Shown: positions 33,307-45,435 of the stretch, in pieces | Numbering within the stretch: position 1 is the first letter of the stretch | How the letters are laid out: every line of letters begins with the position of its first letter | Source: Xylogone sp. PMI_703 | Taxonomy: Eukaryota > Ascomycota > Leotiomycetes | Assembly (NCBI GenBank): GCA_021399445.1 | Contig: JAJTUQ010000003.1 | Span: forward strand, 2,232,001 to 2,296,000 | DNA length: 64,000 nucleotides | Direction: 5' to 3' | Notes under the pieces: model-generated | Databases searched by the model: none | What the model saw: the letters and a program-made list of their open reading frames with translations, nothing else | Told to the model about the DNA's origin: nothing | Made by a program: the position numbers and the translations under genes

Positions 33307-33628
33307 TGCTATTAACAAGTCTGTAAAACACAATTAAACTAACGAGAGTAAAAAAGCGATCTGTCAACGTAGAAATATAGACAAGCGTCGTGAGGCTGAA
33401 TCTGAAGCCACACACGTGATTGGAGAGAGAAATGGAGATGGGGCTACCTCTAACAATAAAGAAATAACATTCTTGAGCATAAATCCAAAAATGTAAGCAA
33501 CTCATCCCAAGTAAAAAAGAGATTCAATTTTTACTTAAGTACAATATCACATTTATTTCTTATAATCACGTATTATTAACGAAAGTTGCTTGTTAAACAG
33601 AAGAAGTAATTTACAGGCTAGAACAGAT
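33307..33628. other. Intergenic / possible upstream exon of the cysteine-repeat gene
   Basis: About 320 nt. The ATG at 33505 opens a frame to 33448 (MSCLHFWIYAQ...) with donor GTAGCC. A TTTTACAG acceptor ends at 33321, and joining them stays in frame. Alternatively this is only 5' leader plus the 3' flank of the DUF2264 gene. Confidence 0.35.
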
Positions 33629-35863
33629 CTAAATCTTAATCTCAATAAAAGCGGCTTCAGATCTTATCTCCTGTCCACTAAAAGACAGAACCGGCCTGTC
33701 GTTCCATAGTTCAAGAACATCCTTTCCCGATAACTTCGAGGAATGAGATTTGTTATGCCTAGCAAAAATGCCGACAGCCAATATGACCTCGCCATCCTTG
33801 CCTTCTAATAGTACCTTTTCCTGGACAACGGGTATTAGGGATCGCTGATAAATCAGATTAGTGTTTGCATCTGGTTTGAGCACGATTCCGACAGCCTGGC
33901 TGTTTCCGGTAATGTCGGCCGAACTGATATTTAATCTGGCAATACCACTTGCACCTTCCGAAGATAAAATAAGGGCAGCTGACTCCTCTTCAATTTTTCC
34001 TTCAGCTACCCCATTCCCTATTTCTTTGTCTGGATTATTGTATTTAGGTAGAGGTCTTCCATCACCTCGTTTCTGACTAAAGATGCTAAATCCGCCTTCT
34101 GCAGTAAGTACCTCAATGCTCGACTCGTCGTTCGTTTTCTGGTTGTCTTTTCTCCTGATTCTGTGGATTCGAACATGCCAGTCTGGCCATCTTCCTGTCG
34201 GTGGAATAAGTATACTTTCAATTATGACCTGTGATTTGATTCCTGGAGTCCATGTTGCACTCAATCCTTGTATAGCTTTACTCGCGCTACTTCCCATCCG
34301 AAGTGTTATGTTGTCATTAACCTTTGGACTCATCGACTTCCATAGTGTCTTCCAAGTCTCACCTTCATCTTCACTTAACATAAGCGCGTTATCTGGTGCC
34401 AGCTGCTGAAGTAATGGACCAGTCGGAACACTAAATCCAAGAGAGGATGAATATGCGAATTTACAGTATTTTGCTGAGGTCGCCTTTATAGGCCAAGGAC
34501 AAAATTGCCCGAGCGATAAAAGATAATGGTGGTTTTGCGAGGAAATGAGAATCTGTTTCGGTTGATCCAGAGCTTCAACCGCAGCTGGTTCCTGGACCTT
34601 TTGCCCTGAATTGAGATGCAGGAGCGGGTGTGGGAGTTCCTCGCAGATCCAGAATTCATGATCTTCAGGAAGTGATATAGCGATTAACGTTTTCAGACAC
34701 CAATATACTGATTGAGGAGAGTTGTAATCTTCGCACATATACATATTAGGGTAAGTATAGCCAATATTCAGCGTCCCGTCTACGTTGAAAATATCTGGCT
34801 TAGACGCCCAGTATCTAAGATGCCGTAATAAGAGGCCTTTGATCGTCCCCATATCGAGATTTTCCGGTAGTGGAACGCCAGCAACTACTAGAGCAGCCCA
34901 AAATCCTCCCTGAGCGAAGCGGTAGGTAAGGCTACGACCAAATGGAATTGCTGCGCCTATAGAACAGGTTAGGTTTCAATGCAGCCAATATCAGGGAAAT
35001 GTCAGCCCACCATCAATGTCAAAATACCTCCAGAACTGAGCACCGAATTCCCTAGCCCGTTTTTCAAAAAGCTCACACCGTTCAGGGTCAATATCACTCG
35101 CAAATTTACAGTAAAGCAACTGAGAAAACTGGATCGCGAAGCTACTCGAATAGTAATCCGCCTGACGCCCCTCATCAGACCACGTCCCATCGGCTGCCCA
35201 GCCATTTCCGAGATAGAACTTTGCGAGAACAGCATGATCCGCATCCATGGAATCTTTTAACTCGGCATATGGGACGCCGCACACCTTAATTAGAGCTAGG
35301 TTTGTCATGATTCGGAACCAGCGCCAATTGTTGACTGGCATTTCTTTTCCATTGATAGATCGAAGATATAAAATAATATTCTCCCTTGTTCTTGCATTTT
35401 CTTGCTCCTCTACTATCATGCCCGACCGTTTGTCAGGTTTACGAGGTAAAAATGCATCGGGGGCAGTGAGTAGTGCATAAGAAATGATCTCAAATTCAAC
35501 CATGCGCTGATCAGTAGTTTCGAATTGGCCCCAGTATTCGCCATCTGGACCTTCTGCATTTGAAGGGTCTGTTCCAGCTTTCAGTCCCTCAACCCATGAC
35601 CGTAGGATACTATCAGAGATGTTCTTTTCCTGAGAATTGCTATTAGAGGAGAGAAGTGCACCAACGACCCATAATGGCCGGGCAAATCCCTCAAGTTGTG
35701 CTGCAACTTCATCAAAATGTGTTCCAGTTGCGACAGGGAGGTGAATTCTGGCGCCACACGCAGATGTGTACGCTTTGAGTGGAGAAAGAAGGGCATAAGC
35801 CGCTCGAATGCAATCCGATCGTGTAATGAACGGGTTATCAGAGAATCCAGCAAGCGAAGGCAT
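33629..35863 (-). CDS. DUF2264 family protein, probable glycan-active enzyme
   Basis: Protein of 726 residues from two exons (35863-35011 and 34956-33629, intron 54 nt). The N-terminal two thirds match the DUF2264 pattern: [78 protein letters not shown], and at the junction [26 protein letters not shown]. The family is predicted to have an alpha/alpha-toroid fold like several carbohydrate enzymes; some members have, as I recall, been placed in a CAZy glucuronidase family, which needs checking. The C-terminal third is beta-rich. No signal peptide is evident, so it probably acts inside the cell. It is divergent from a Zn2Cys6 regulator and near a GH88 enzyme, suggesting uronate-containing oligosaccharide breakdown. 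The ATG at 35863 is the family-typical start. Confidence 0.88.
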
Positions 35864-37164
35864 TTTTGTACCAGTCAGGTAAGTGCTGGACGAGAAGAAG
35901 GAAGTAAGGTTTGGTTATAATCCGTCGTGACTCGGCAAAACGGGGTAACTAACGGAGCTCAAGGGATGAAGCTACATATCATGCTCAATAACACAATAGT
36001 CCAACTGTAGCACTTTTCTACAAAGCCATGATCAGAATTTTGAAAGTTACCATTATTCTTTACTTTTAGTAAGGGATATATACTAGTATCCGGCAATACC
36101 CACATTATATTACGGATCTATGGGGCTGGAGAGGATCATAATGTGGACCACAACGAGACCTACATTCATTTCCAATATGTCTCCAGTTGTCCATAACATA
36201 CACTCATATATTGCCTCTTTCTCCAACGAGACTATCTCATTAGGTGTCTTCTACTATATAAAGTGTTAGCTCAGATGCGGCGATCTTAGGTCAATAGGAC
36301 CTTTCTTTAGTCAATCTGACGTTGTATCTATTGGTTATATTTCATAAATATTAATCCATTAGCGGTTTTGGTTTCCTTTTCATCTCTCCTCTTCCTGGTG
36401 GGATGGAGGACGTCGTGTATTACCGACCTAAGATCACAATATATTTTAATATCCTAACCCTGATAGCAAATCTATATATGCCAATTTCCCTCAGATTTAA
36501 CTGCAAGTCGTAGAAGTAGAAGTACCGCCTATATATAGTATAAGTATGTTTCTGGAAATTATTTCCATAACCTAGAGCTATGTTGGTGAGAAACACCTAG
36601 AAATAGACCCATAAATACGTGTTTTGGATTACTGTGGACCCTATTTATATAGCATTTCTATAATTGATAGAGGAACACAAAGTTTAAAATGAAAAGGAGA
36701 AGTTGTCCAATCGCTATATCATTTACATCATTTTGGTCGATTTTTTATTACTTGTCGATATAGACCGCATTCTTGTTTTGCTCATTCGACTATTAAGAAT
36801 CTGCGACTAAGTACTGCCAAGACATCGCAGGAGAGACATTGAACACTACTATCCTTCAGCTCCCTTGGCCATATCCGAGCCTTTGGTATTATTAGCCATA
36901 TTAACCTGGGGCTAGATGCACGTTCCTAAGGCAATTTGAAACCTGTGGGGGAGATGGAGCTGGCAAATCAGGGGCTTTGGCAATTCCACTACTGCTACAG
37001 CGGAGTGTAGCGGATCAACGGGCATCGGGTTAACCCCCGGGCTGACATTCCCCGCACCAAAGAACGTGTCCGATAATATCAAGATGCTCACGGCCTATCT
37101 TCCTCCGCAGTGTCTTTACAATATTCCGATGCCCTGATTTCCTGCATGGCAGCTTGCTCTGGCT
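35864..37164. promoter_or_regulatory. Divergent promoter region, DUF2264 / Zn2Cys6 regulator
   Basis: About 1.3 kb between divergent start codons. Near the DUF2264 start is CCG-N8-CGG (35922-35935), with two more CGG triplets at 35941 and 35953, all 60-95 nt from the ATG. Zn2Cys6 proteins bind paired CGG triplets, so this is a candidate operator, though CGG triplets are common. The rest is AT-rich with no gene. Confidence 0.35.
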
Positions 37165-40039
37165 ATGGAACCGACATCTGTCGATATCGTTACAGGAGCT
37201 CCTCTTGGTCAAGCCACTCCTATCGACACTAGCCACAGTGGGACCGTGGAGACAATTGATGGTGGTGAGACAGCAGCATGCCAGTCATGTCGCAGGCGCA
37301 AACTCAAATGCTCTCGTGAGGTTCCGGTATGCTCACAGTGCGTAAGACTAAGTGGGTATTCCATGATCTTGTAGTCTAGTGTTGTTGTCTGATGACCCTA
37401 CCAAACGAAGAAACAACATGCTTATACGACCGTAAACGGCAAAAGCCAGGAATCAAAAGTGGTGCAATTGAGGGCCTTAATCAACGACTCGGTATGTGCC
37501 TTTCTTATTTTTGGTGGTTATGAGCAGGCGCCTTCTGACAGCTAGGGGCAATAGAAGCACTGGAGAGAATACTGCTCGAGAATGGAGGGAATCCCAGCCC
37601 CAACGCGCATGAGACCAATGGCTGTTTATACCATGCGGCCTTATTGTTAGCACGAGAACATCGGCCAAAAAGATGTGAACCACTTCTTGAATCTGATCGT
37701 ATAGCTACGGATGGGGAAGCTGTAGTCGACTGCGGACAAAGACCTCCAGTAGAATCTGTGGACGTCGCTGGCGACAACCCACGAAAGCGAAAACGCAAAG
37801 ATGATTCACTGAAGGAGGTGGTAGAAAATATCGACGAGGAAAATCTGCTCTTATCACTACCATCCATGCACATTCTTAAGGCAGCGGTAGACTGTTTCTT
37901 CTCTAGAATCAACCATTGGATTCCATTTCTTCATCCACCCCGATTCAAAGCTATGATGGATACTCTGCGACTTAAACCAGGACTTGGTATTATCCTGCAC
38001 GCTATTGTCTCTACAACTATGAAGTATATGAGAAATGAGTATCCCGAGCTCTCTATCTCTAAGATAAACCATCAGATTAAATTCTCGAGAAATGCGGTAA
38101 AGCTAATGGCTATGGATAGCTTGACTATTGAGGGGATCCAAGCGCTTATAATTATTGCTTTTGATTATGTCAGTGAAACAATACGCTGGTGATTTGCTTG
38201 AGTCTTAACTACTAATTTGATTTGCATAGATTGGATCAGGTCAAGTATCCAAAGCGTGGCCGATTATCGGGTCGTTGACGCGGACAGTTGAGTATCTGCA
38301 ACTTACAGTCGAGCCGGACGCTATACAGGAATATTCTCTCTCAAGCCCTCTCTCATTATTGAATAGTGCTGCCGATTGGACTGAAGCAGAACACAGGAGG
38401 AGAACGTTCTGGAATGTGTTTTTACTTGACCGGTAGGCCTGTAATATTCCCTCTATGCGAATATATTTACTAATTCAGGGATCAGGTTTTGTTCCCTTAG
38501 TACTGGGTGAGCGGTGGTCTTTCAGATTCATAACAAACATATTGTACTAAGTCACTGAGCATAGCTGGAGTACGAGTCTCACATCCGATGATGTTCATCG
38601 ACGACTCCCGTGCGATTGGACACTTTGGCATAATGAAGAGCCCGTCATGACTCCGTATTTTGGGATATGGAATAAAGCAGCCGCAAAGATAGGGAACAGT
38701 ATTGCATATATACCATCTCACTATCCGGATCCAGAGCATGTGGTAGACTCACATAGCCCCATTTCAAATTCAGAACTGGTTGATGCTTCAAAACTTGGAG
38801 CTTTTGCATACTGCATCGAGGCTACAGAATCTCTAAGCCAGGTTACTATGTTTTTTCTTCAACAAAGAGTAAATCTTCGAAGTAGTAAAGAGGTTACCAG
38901 CTGGCTTACACGGTTCAAAGAGCTGGATTTAAGACTCGTACAGTGAGCAGATGTACGCAAAGACCCTAACTAAAATAAGTGCTCATTTCTCTCTAGCTGG
39001 AAAATGTTTCTTCCTCAGAAGTGGAAGGACTCTGATATCTCACGGGACTCGTCTTTGGTCAATATGGACCCCAATCTCACACTTGCACATATAACGCATA
39101 ACACCTCAATGATACTACTACATCAGCACATTGCCTACCCAGCTCCTCAGCTAACTGAAATGATCGAGTTACCCAGCTCCTGTAGTGCGGAAACTTGCCG
39201 CTTGGCTGCCGTCGAGACCGCCAGTATTACTAAAAAATACTTGAAGCATACTAAGGTTGCTGTTGTAAACAGTCAGTTTGCACTTTGTGCATTCGTAGCT
39301 GCCCGAATACTTCTTGGTAAGTTGATCAATAAACTCTCCACTGCAAATATTAACGTCTGAATATCTAGTTCGCTGGAGACTGTCAGCCACTGAGTTGCTC
39401 CCTGAATTTTTCTATCTTGTAGAGGGCTTGGAGATAATGTCTAACATGTGGCGTGGAGAGTTATCCTCAGATACTAAAGACCCTTCTGAACTTGATCTAG
39501 CAGGAATGTATGCCCTTCATCTCCGAGGGTTACATGAGAAATGCTCAAGCTCGCCCCATTTCCGTATGGATCCTAGCTACGGAGTTCTTCTTCCACCATT
39601 AGCTGTTCCCAAATGGTCTACAACATGGCACTTTGTCTCTTCTCCTTTTCAACATAACAATTCAAGTTATAATTCTCCCCAGAAGATGGATGATCAACGA
39701 CATAACCAAAATGCTTCAGACTTACAGCCCAAGTCCCCTTTGAGAAGAAATCAGGGCTCAGTATACGAGTATCAAAATGCAGGTGGAGTTTCAGTTAACT
39801 TAATCCAGCAACCTCAGAGTATTGGAAGTTATGGGCCTCCATTCTTTGAAAAGTCGCCGTCTATGAATGGAGCGGTGAACGGAGGGATGAACGGAGGCAT
39901 CGTCCAAATGCAAAATAACAACAATATTGATGAACTTGCCGAGATGTCAAACACTCTTCTTGGACAACAATTTCTTGGTATGGATCGTGTCATTAGCCTT
40001 GATGATACCGATTTTGTTTTGAACTTTGATACTTGGTGA
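37165..40039 (+). CDS. Zn2Cys6 transcription factor (xylanolytic-activator-like architecture)
   Basis: Nuclear regulator of 827 residues from eight exons (37165-37351, 37411-37491, 37546-38168, 38230-38432, 38486-38506, 38565-38942, 38997-39316, 39369-40039); the exons sum to 828 codons. The cluster is [13 protein letters not shown], then [13 protein letters not shown], with intron 1 falling between cysteines 5 and 6. A linker [20 protein letters not shown] leads into a coiled dimerisation segment ([11 protein letters not shown]). The fungal_trans region spans roughly residues 180-600 ([21 protein letters not shown]). Exon 5 is only 21 nt, carrying FCSLSTG. The C-terminus is Asn/Gln/Gly-rich with short repeats ([11 protein letters not shown]) and ends in an acidic, aromatic [12 protein letters not shown], a likely activation domain. 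It lies between the DUF2264 and GH88 genes, so it is their likely activator. Confidence 0.88.
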
Positions 40040-40194
40040 TAACTAGGGTCTATCTAATAAGCAAACCTATAAGTACAATGTATATATATCATGAAAAGTT
40101 CAATAATAATTTTAATTTTTTATATTTAGTTAAAATATTGCTTATTTATATCTCTAGCTGGTAATATGACGCGTTGATAGGCATTATTCCTCCA

Positions 40195-41840
40195 CTAAAT
40201 GAACCCCATTCTCAACAATTTATTTCCAAACTCCAAAAAGAAATAATCGGCATATACTAATCCATGGTCTGCATAACGCATGAACGCGTCAGGATTATTA
40301 TTTGCTGTGGCATGCTTGAGGATACTGTCGAATATATGCCCATTCTCATCTTCCCTGACGCTGAGGTATTGTTCTGCAGTTTCTCCTTTATAATCACTAA
40401 AAGATGCCCTCTCCGCAAGAGAGGAAGCGATTGTCCCTTTCACAATTCTTAATGAGGCATTCAACATTTTCAATCCTTCCTCACTTCGTCCCTCAGATAT
40501 CAATATCTGATAAAGCATTACCATGCCGTTAGCGGCTATCAGCCCTGCACTGGTATCTCTTAAAACTTCGCTGGTAGGCGTGGGAGTAGGTGGAGCGTCA
40601 AAATCCCAAAGTGGGACATAAGGGTAGCTGTATTGAGCTCTAATACTAGCTTCTTCCAAACGTGATAGAAAATACGTAGCCAGATTGATTGCTGCATCTA
40701 AGAATACCGGTTCAAGTGTCCATTTGTATGTTTGGGTAAATCCAAGAACTGCCCATGCTTGACCTCTGCTCCATGTTGACCAGTCTTCATATCCCTGGTT
40801 CGTCAGTTTATTTAGGACTTGGCCAGTTTCTGTAGAGAAGTTGACGAGATGGTATGTTGACCAGTTTTCTCGAACAATAGAGCGGAGGACAGTATGAGCA
40901 TGAGTCGTTGCTATATCTATCAATTTCTTGTTTCCAGTCTGATACCCCGCATAATAGAGAAGATCGAGATCTAGAACAAATTAGATTTCACAACTTATGA
41001 ACAAGGTATCTTAATAAAAGAGCACATACTACACATGCTGTCGATAATTACGAGAAAATTTTTGTCCATATCCGTAAAGCTGTACCTTTTGTTGATTGCT
41101 TGGTCCCAACTACGGATTGCCCTTACAGTGCTGTTGTACCTGGACGCCAGACTATTTGCGGCTGTAATAATGGAGTTTAAACTTTCAGTGTTGCCAGTAA
41201 GTTCCCAATCCAAACGCAAAGAAGGCTGAATGATAAAACCCATATCATGAGTATCAACACGAGTCTCCATAGCTCTAATTGGAGCACACCACTGCCTACA
41301 GAGGCTGAGTAGGCGTTTGTGAAATTCGGACTGATAGGGAGCTGGAACAGGGAGGTACCGAGGATACTTCACACTCCGCTCTAAAACTGCGTAGAGACTT
41401 CCGGGAAAGAACCCACATGTCCAGAACATTTTTTCTCTCATAGTGTATTTATTGGCACCAGGTCCTGTGCAAGGGACATACTCCGGATATGCAATTGGAA
41501 CGGGCTATGCATGCATATGGTCAGGAGTTGTCTGATAATTGTACAATAAGGCGCTTACCTCTTTTGCTATCTCTCTCACTGCAACTCTCCATATTTTAGC
41601 AATGGTGTTTTCTGAGTACAGTTCGTTCAGTTCAGCATGTAATCGAGCCGGATATTCAAATGGGTGCATTTGGCTTGTGATCAGCGGTGAAGATAAAGGG
41701 CTCGAAAGACTTGTTCCATTGTAACTGGTTGGCGACCCCGAGGTATCTGTCGAAGAGTTGTTAATATGGACCTGTATAGACTTTTGGAGCTGTGTTTCTA
41801 AGTTAAGGGGGCCATTTTGGTCTGTCATGATAGTATCCAT
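40195..41840 (-). CDS. Glycoside hydrolase family 88-like unsaturated glucuronyl hydrolase
   Basis: Enzyme of 510 residues from three exons (41840-41559, 41504-41030, 40970-40195). GH88 enzymes remove the delta-4,5-unsaturated uronic acid left at the non-reducing end of oligosaccharides by polysaccharide lyases. Family features seen: FWTCGFFPGSLYAVLE, HDMGFIIQPS with a candidate catalytic Asp, NLDLLYYAG across intron 2, WSTWSRGQAWAVLGF, and DTSAGLIAANGM. The first 60 residues are Ser/Thr/Asn-rich and not family-like; no classic signal peptide is visible, so a cytosolic location is likely. Both introns are canonical. Neighbours are a Zn2Cys6 regulator on the left and an ACS transporter on the right on the same strand, as expected if a lyase product is imported and processed inside the cell. 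No lyase gene is seen in the window. Confidence 0.9.
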
Positions 41841-42307
41841 ATAAAATTCGACAAACTATGAGGATATCGCCTGTACGCTCAACGTTCGGTCAATTAGGGG
41901 CTGTCAAGCAGTTAAAGTATACAACAGGACTTGAGAAATAAGAGTTTGATATTTGGAAACTAGCTCTTCGTGGCACATGAGTCTAGAGATATACGAGGCA
42001 TCTTATTGGTTAACATATCTACCACCTCTCTTGGTCGTTTCCATCAAATCCCATCTTCGGATGGTATGTCTCTTCCTCCGAACGATACCCCGCTGCCCGT
42101 CCTCAAGTCCACCTAACGAGAAATGGTAACCCTACGAATATGAGTACATAATAAATCATCTTGGTAGTAATTGTAATGAATATCGTCACATCAAATATTA
42201 CAAAACAAAAAGCTCCTTAAGGAAGAGTATCTATGTGTAGTTTGCATCCATTTAGAATGAATTTTTATGTCTGATTTGGTTTTATATATTGGAAACCTAG
42301 TATTTTC
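41841..42307. other. Intergenic, promoter of the GH88 gene
   Basis: About 470 nt upstream of GH88 and downstream of the ACS transporter. It contains three copies of TTCGG (41885-41889, 42056-42060, and on the opposite strand 42078-42082). No gene is seen. Confidence 0.4.
42055..42083. promoter_or_regulatory. Candidate Zn2Cys6 operator, TTCGG-N17-CCGAA
   Basis: An inverted repeat: TTCGG at 42056-42060 and CCGAA at 42078-42082, 17 nt apart, about 215-240 nt upstream of the GH88 ATG. The layout fits the inverted CGG pairs bound by dimeric Zn2Cys6 factors. A third copy, GTTCGG, is at 41884-41889. Chance occurrence is quite possible. Confidence 0.25.
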
Positions 42308-44067
42308 TCAGTGGGTATATCTAAAAAAGGGATTGCTCCTATCAGTTTGATCCGCAAAAGCCAGTTTTTCTCTCATTTCTGCTTTTTCTTCCTCGCTCAT
42401 GCTTGCTAGTATCTTCTCGTTCTTCTTATTTAGGTAATCATTATAGAATCTCAATAAAAAAATCATGAAGCATAGTGCTGCAAGCGTCGTAACGATAGAA
42501 ATCTTCCCGGAAATATAACCGGGCGCTTGTTTAGCTTGGAAAGTTTGTGTTCCCAAGATGTTACCAACAGCAAATGAAATCAGTGTCATAGCATTTATGG
42601 TAACTTTTTTAGTATGGCCAGCAATATTCCTATGAGACTTGTAAGATAAATAGCTCTAGTAAAAGAGGGCAGGTTGGCTTACGAGGCGTTCCAAGCTAGC
42701 AACAGCATAAATGCTGCCCCAAAAGTCCCAGTTATAAAAGAGGCAGCAAGCAGCCCAGCTTTATTTTTAGGATGGCCATTAGGATCTAGTCCAATCATGA
42801 GACTACCACCAAGTATAGTTGGGATAATGCATATCAACATGACTGATGACCTATCTCTCCATTTGTCTGAGAGATATCCCGTAAGTAGCACAACAGCCGC
42901 CCCAATTGCCCCTCCTGGGGTGGCCAAAATCAAAGCTTGTCGAGACGAGTAGCCAAATGTCGTAAGCAAAATGCTAGAGAAGTTGGAGATGCCGCCATTT
43001 GGGATAGAGCTCAGCATGGTGCAGATACACACAATCCACATTCGAACGTCTTTGAATGTCTCAATGACTTGTTCCTTCTTTAAATGCGCATTCTGGGTTC
43101 CGCTATTTCATACCTATTAGATATATACTATATATATTTTACTGGAGACGTCATACCTTTGGTTGCTTTTGACCCGCATTAACGCCGCCATTTTTTCTGC
43201 ATCGGAGAACCTTCTCGCCTTTACCGGAGAATCAGGAAGAAAGATGCATACCAGAGCTCCAATAAATATTGTCATCGCTCCAATAGCCAAAAAGAATATT
43301 CTCCAGCTCGCAAATTTGGTATGAGCATAACTCACCCCAAATGCCAAGAATCCCCCAAATATTGACGTGAGAGAGTTGCATACGTAAAACCAAGATACTC
43401 TCCGGCCCTGCTCTTCTTTTTTATACCACATTGCAATGATTAGAACAAGGATAGGGGCGACACAACTTTCAAAGACTCCTAGTAATGTACGACAGATTGC
43501 TAAACCAGCATACGTCGTACATGCTGCGTGACAAGCAAGAATGAGACCCCAGCACATAATATTGATACCTAGATATAGCCCAAGTCTTGATATATGCTGT
43601 GCAAGATATTGTGTCGGGAACTCTGCGGCAAGGAAGCCTGCGTCTAGTCAGTGAAAGGTTCACATCACGGATCATACGCCTAACGTACCGACGTAAAATA
43701 ACATGGACAGATTTGAGTAATCTTGCCCGACCAAATGCGTGTCATCTCGGATACCCATAACAGCAGTATAGGAGAGTGTGGTCTTATCTAAGAATTGAAG
43801 AAAATAGACAGCTGCTAAAAGCGGAGCAATTGTAAAATCAATCTTTCTGATAAGCTTCTTTAGCCGCACAGGATCCTCAAGAATCGCATTTCCTTCTGCT
43901 ACAAGATTGTCGGCATGAGGATGGTTTGTGAAAAACGCCAAAGCTTCGTCTGCGTCTACTAAATCCACAGAGGTTTCCGCGATATGGTCACTGCCGCTAT
44001 TCGAGCGGATGTTAACATCCAACTTTGGGTCGCCTTTTTCAGTATCTCCAACTGCCGATTCCAACAT
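42308..44067 (-). CDS. MFS transporter, ACS family (Dal5/Thi73-like)
   Basis: Membrane permease of 533 residues from four exons (44067-43689, 43637-43157, 43102-42683, 42629-42308); the frame closes exactly. Landmarks: FLQFLDKTTLSYTAVMGIRDD in helix 1 and the first loop, AEFPTQYLAQ at the second exon start, CRTLLGVFESCVAP in helix 4, MWYKKEEQGRR in the following loop, and FLPDSPVKARRF before the central loop. This branch of the anion:cation symporters contains allantoate, thiamine-related and other organic-anion carriers. The ATG is at 44067 (MLESAVGD); the frame upstream has only TTG. It lies next to and on the same strand as GH88, which makes an acidic sugar or uronate derivative an attractive cargo. 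It is only distantly like the ACS gene at 389-2129. Confidence 0.9.
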
Positions 44068-45435
44068 CTTGACGAGCTTGTATTGCACGCAAGGTGCAAA
44101 TTGCAAATCTTTGATGTAGAATTGACAAGATATGGTGTCTGCTAAATTGGAGGGCTCTCTTTGAATACGTGCTTAAAAGCAAACTATATAAACTATTGAG
44201 AGCGATAACATTCATCACATGCCGATCATTGATAACAATGGAAATACTACATTGCATTGCATTCTGCCACCAAGACTTATCACTTCAGTGGGTTGAGAGC
44301 TTCCTCTTCAGGAATGGAGTAAGATATCCATTGGTGGAGATGCCTGTGATCGACTGTCAGAGAGTGGCGTAGAGTCGCATCCCTCCACTTATGTAAATGT
44401 GAGGGGCAGGACGTTTACGTTACTCATTCTCATTATAGTACCGTAATGAACGTAAACGTCAGGTGGAGAGTTCATGGCCAGGAGGCCCAGCTCCTTCTTA
44501 TCCTTAAAAACTTTCGTTGGATATATAAAATATGTATGTACGCTTCACTCATCGGACCCCATGGTTCTCCCCCCACTCATCGGCTTGCCGGATGCCACCA
44601 AACCGCATCTTAAAATATCATTGATTACGCGTAGCTCAATTGGCGAATAAATAAATTGTTCTATCATCTGATCAATTGTGATTTATGGCGAATGAAAAAC
44701 TGTGTATCTGACGGAAGCTTCCATCCTACACGTCTGGCTAGAATAGGCGTAATCGTGCTCAATGCGCCCGAGCTGGGCCGCACTAACGTACATGTAGACG
44801 GTAGTTTTGGCAATTGCGCTGCTGCTGGTTGTGGAGCTGAAATATTTTGAAAATATGTATCAAATGCACTTTTTGGAGTGATTATGCCGCTAGAGAATGA
44901 CCCTGTACACATGCTAGTACGTGTGACCCTTCAATAAGTGACGAGGCGTCGCTGTGGCCATAACCTCATTATTCTAAAATACTTGTTTATATCACCCAGA
45001 TGAATCCATATACTCTACCAGATTGCGTGCAGGGGCCTTCGAATAGATTTATCATTCAATATACACCTTACCCAATTGATGTCGGTAATAGCATCAGATG
45101 GGGACTATATTGTAGGCTCCTACCTCCATTTACCCAGGTAATTTAAAGTTGAATAATTTACCCATATTTGATGTGAAATAGGAGTTGGATATGGCGATCG
45201 GGATCAGGATTTAGAATGAGCGGGGAAGGAGCAAACACCCATTTGCCTCCCACTGGTTTTGAGTTCCATAACCCTGGCTTTCGATCTGCCCAAATAAAAC
45301 CAAGTTTACTGAAGGATCCTTCAACATAGCTTTCAACTTTAGCTTCTAATTTATTGAGAAACATTGTGGCAAGGTTGGATATAGTTACCTGGAATAGCGC
45401 ATCTCTCCTAAAAAGATTTGCAGCGTACAATTACA
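44068..45435. promoter_or_regulatory. Divergent promoter region, ACS transporter / GMC oxidoreductase
   Basis: About 1.37 kb between divergent genes. It contains a minus-strand open stretch (45430-45158) with no ATG at its head and no recognised domain, possibly a remnant. A tRNA-like word at about 44628 does not fold into a tRNA. No clear operator is found. Confidence 0.35.

Noticed and set aside
33861..35480. Forward ORFs across the DUF2264 gene
   Set aside because: They are antisense to conserved DUF2264 coding sequence.
44628..44700. tRNA-like word GCGTAGCTCAATTGG
   Set aside because: The 5' part resembles a tRNA D-arm, but I find no matching anticodon arm, T-arm or acceptor stem downstream.
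45158..45430. Minus-strand frame of 90 codons near the GMC start
   Set aside because: No ATG at the head of the frame and no recognised domain, so not called as a gene; noted as a possible remnant.
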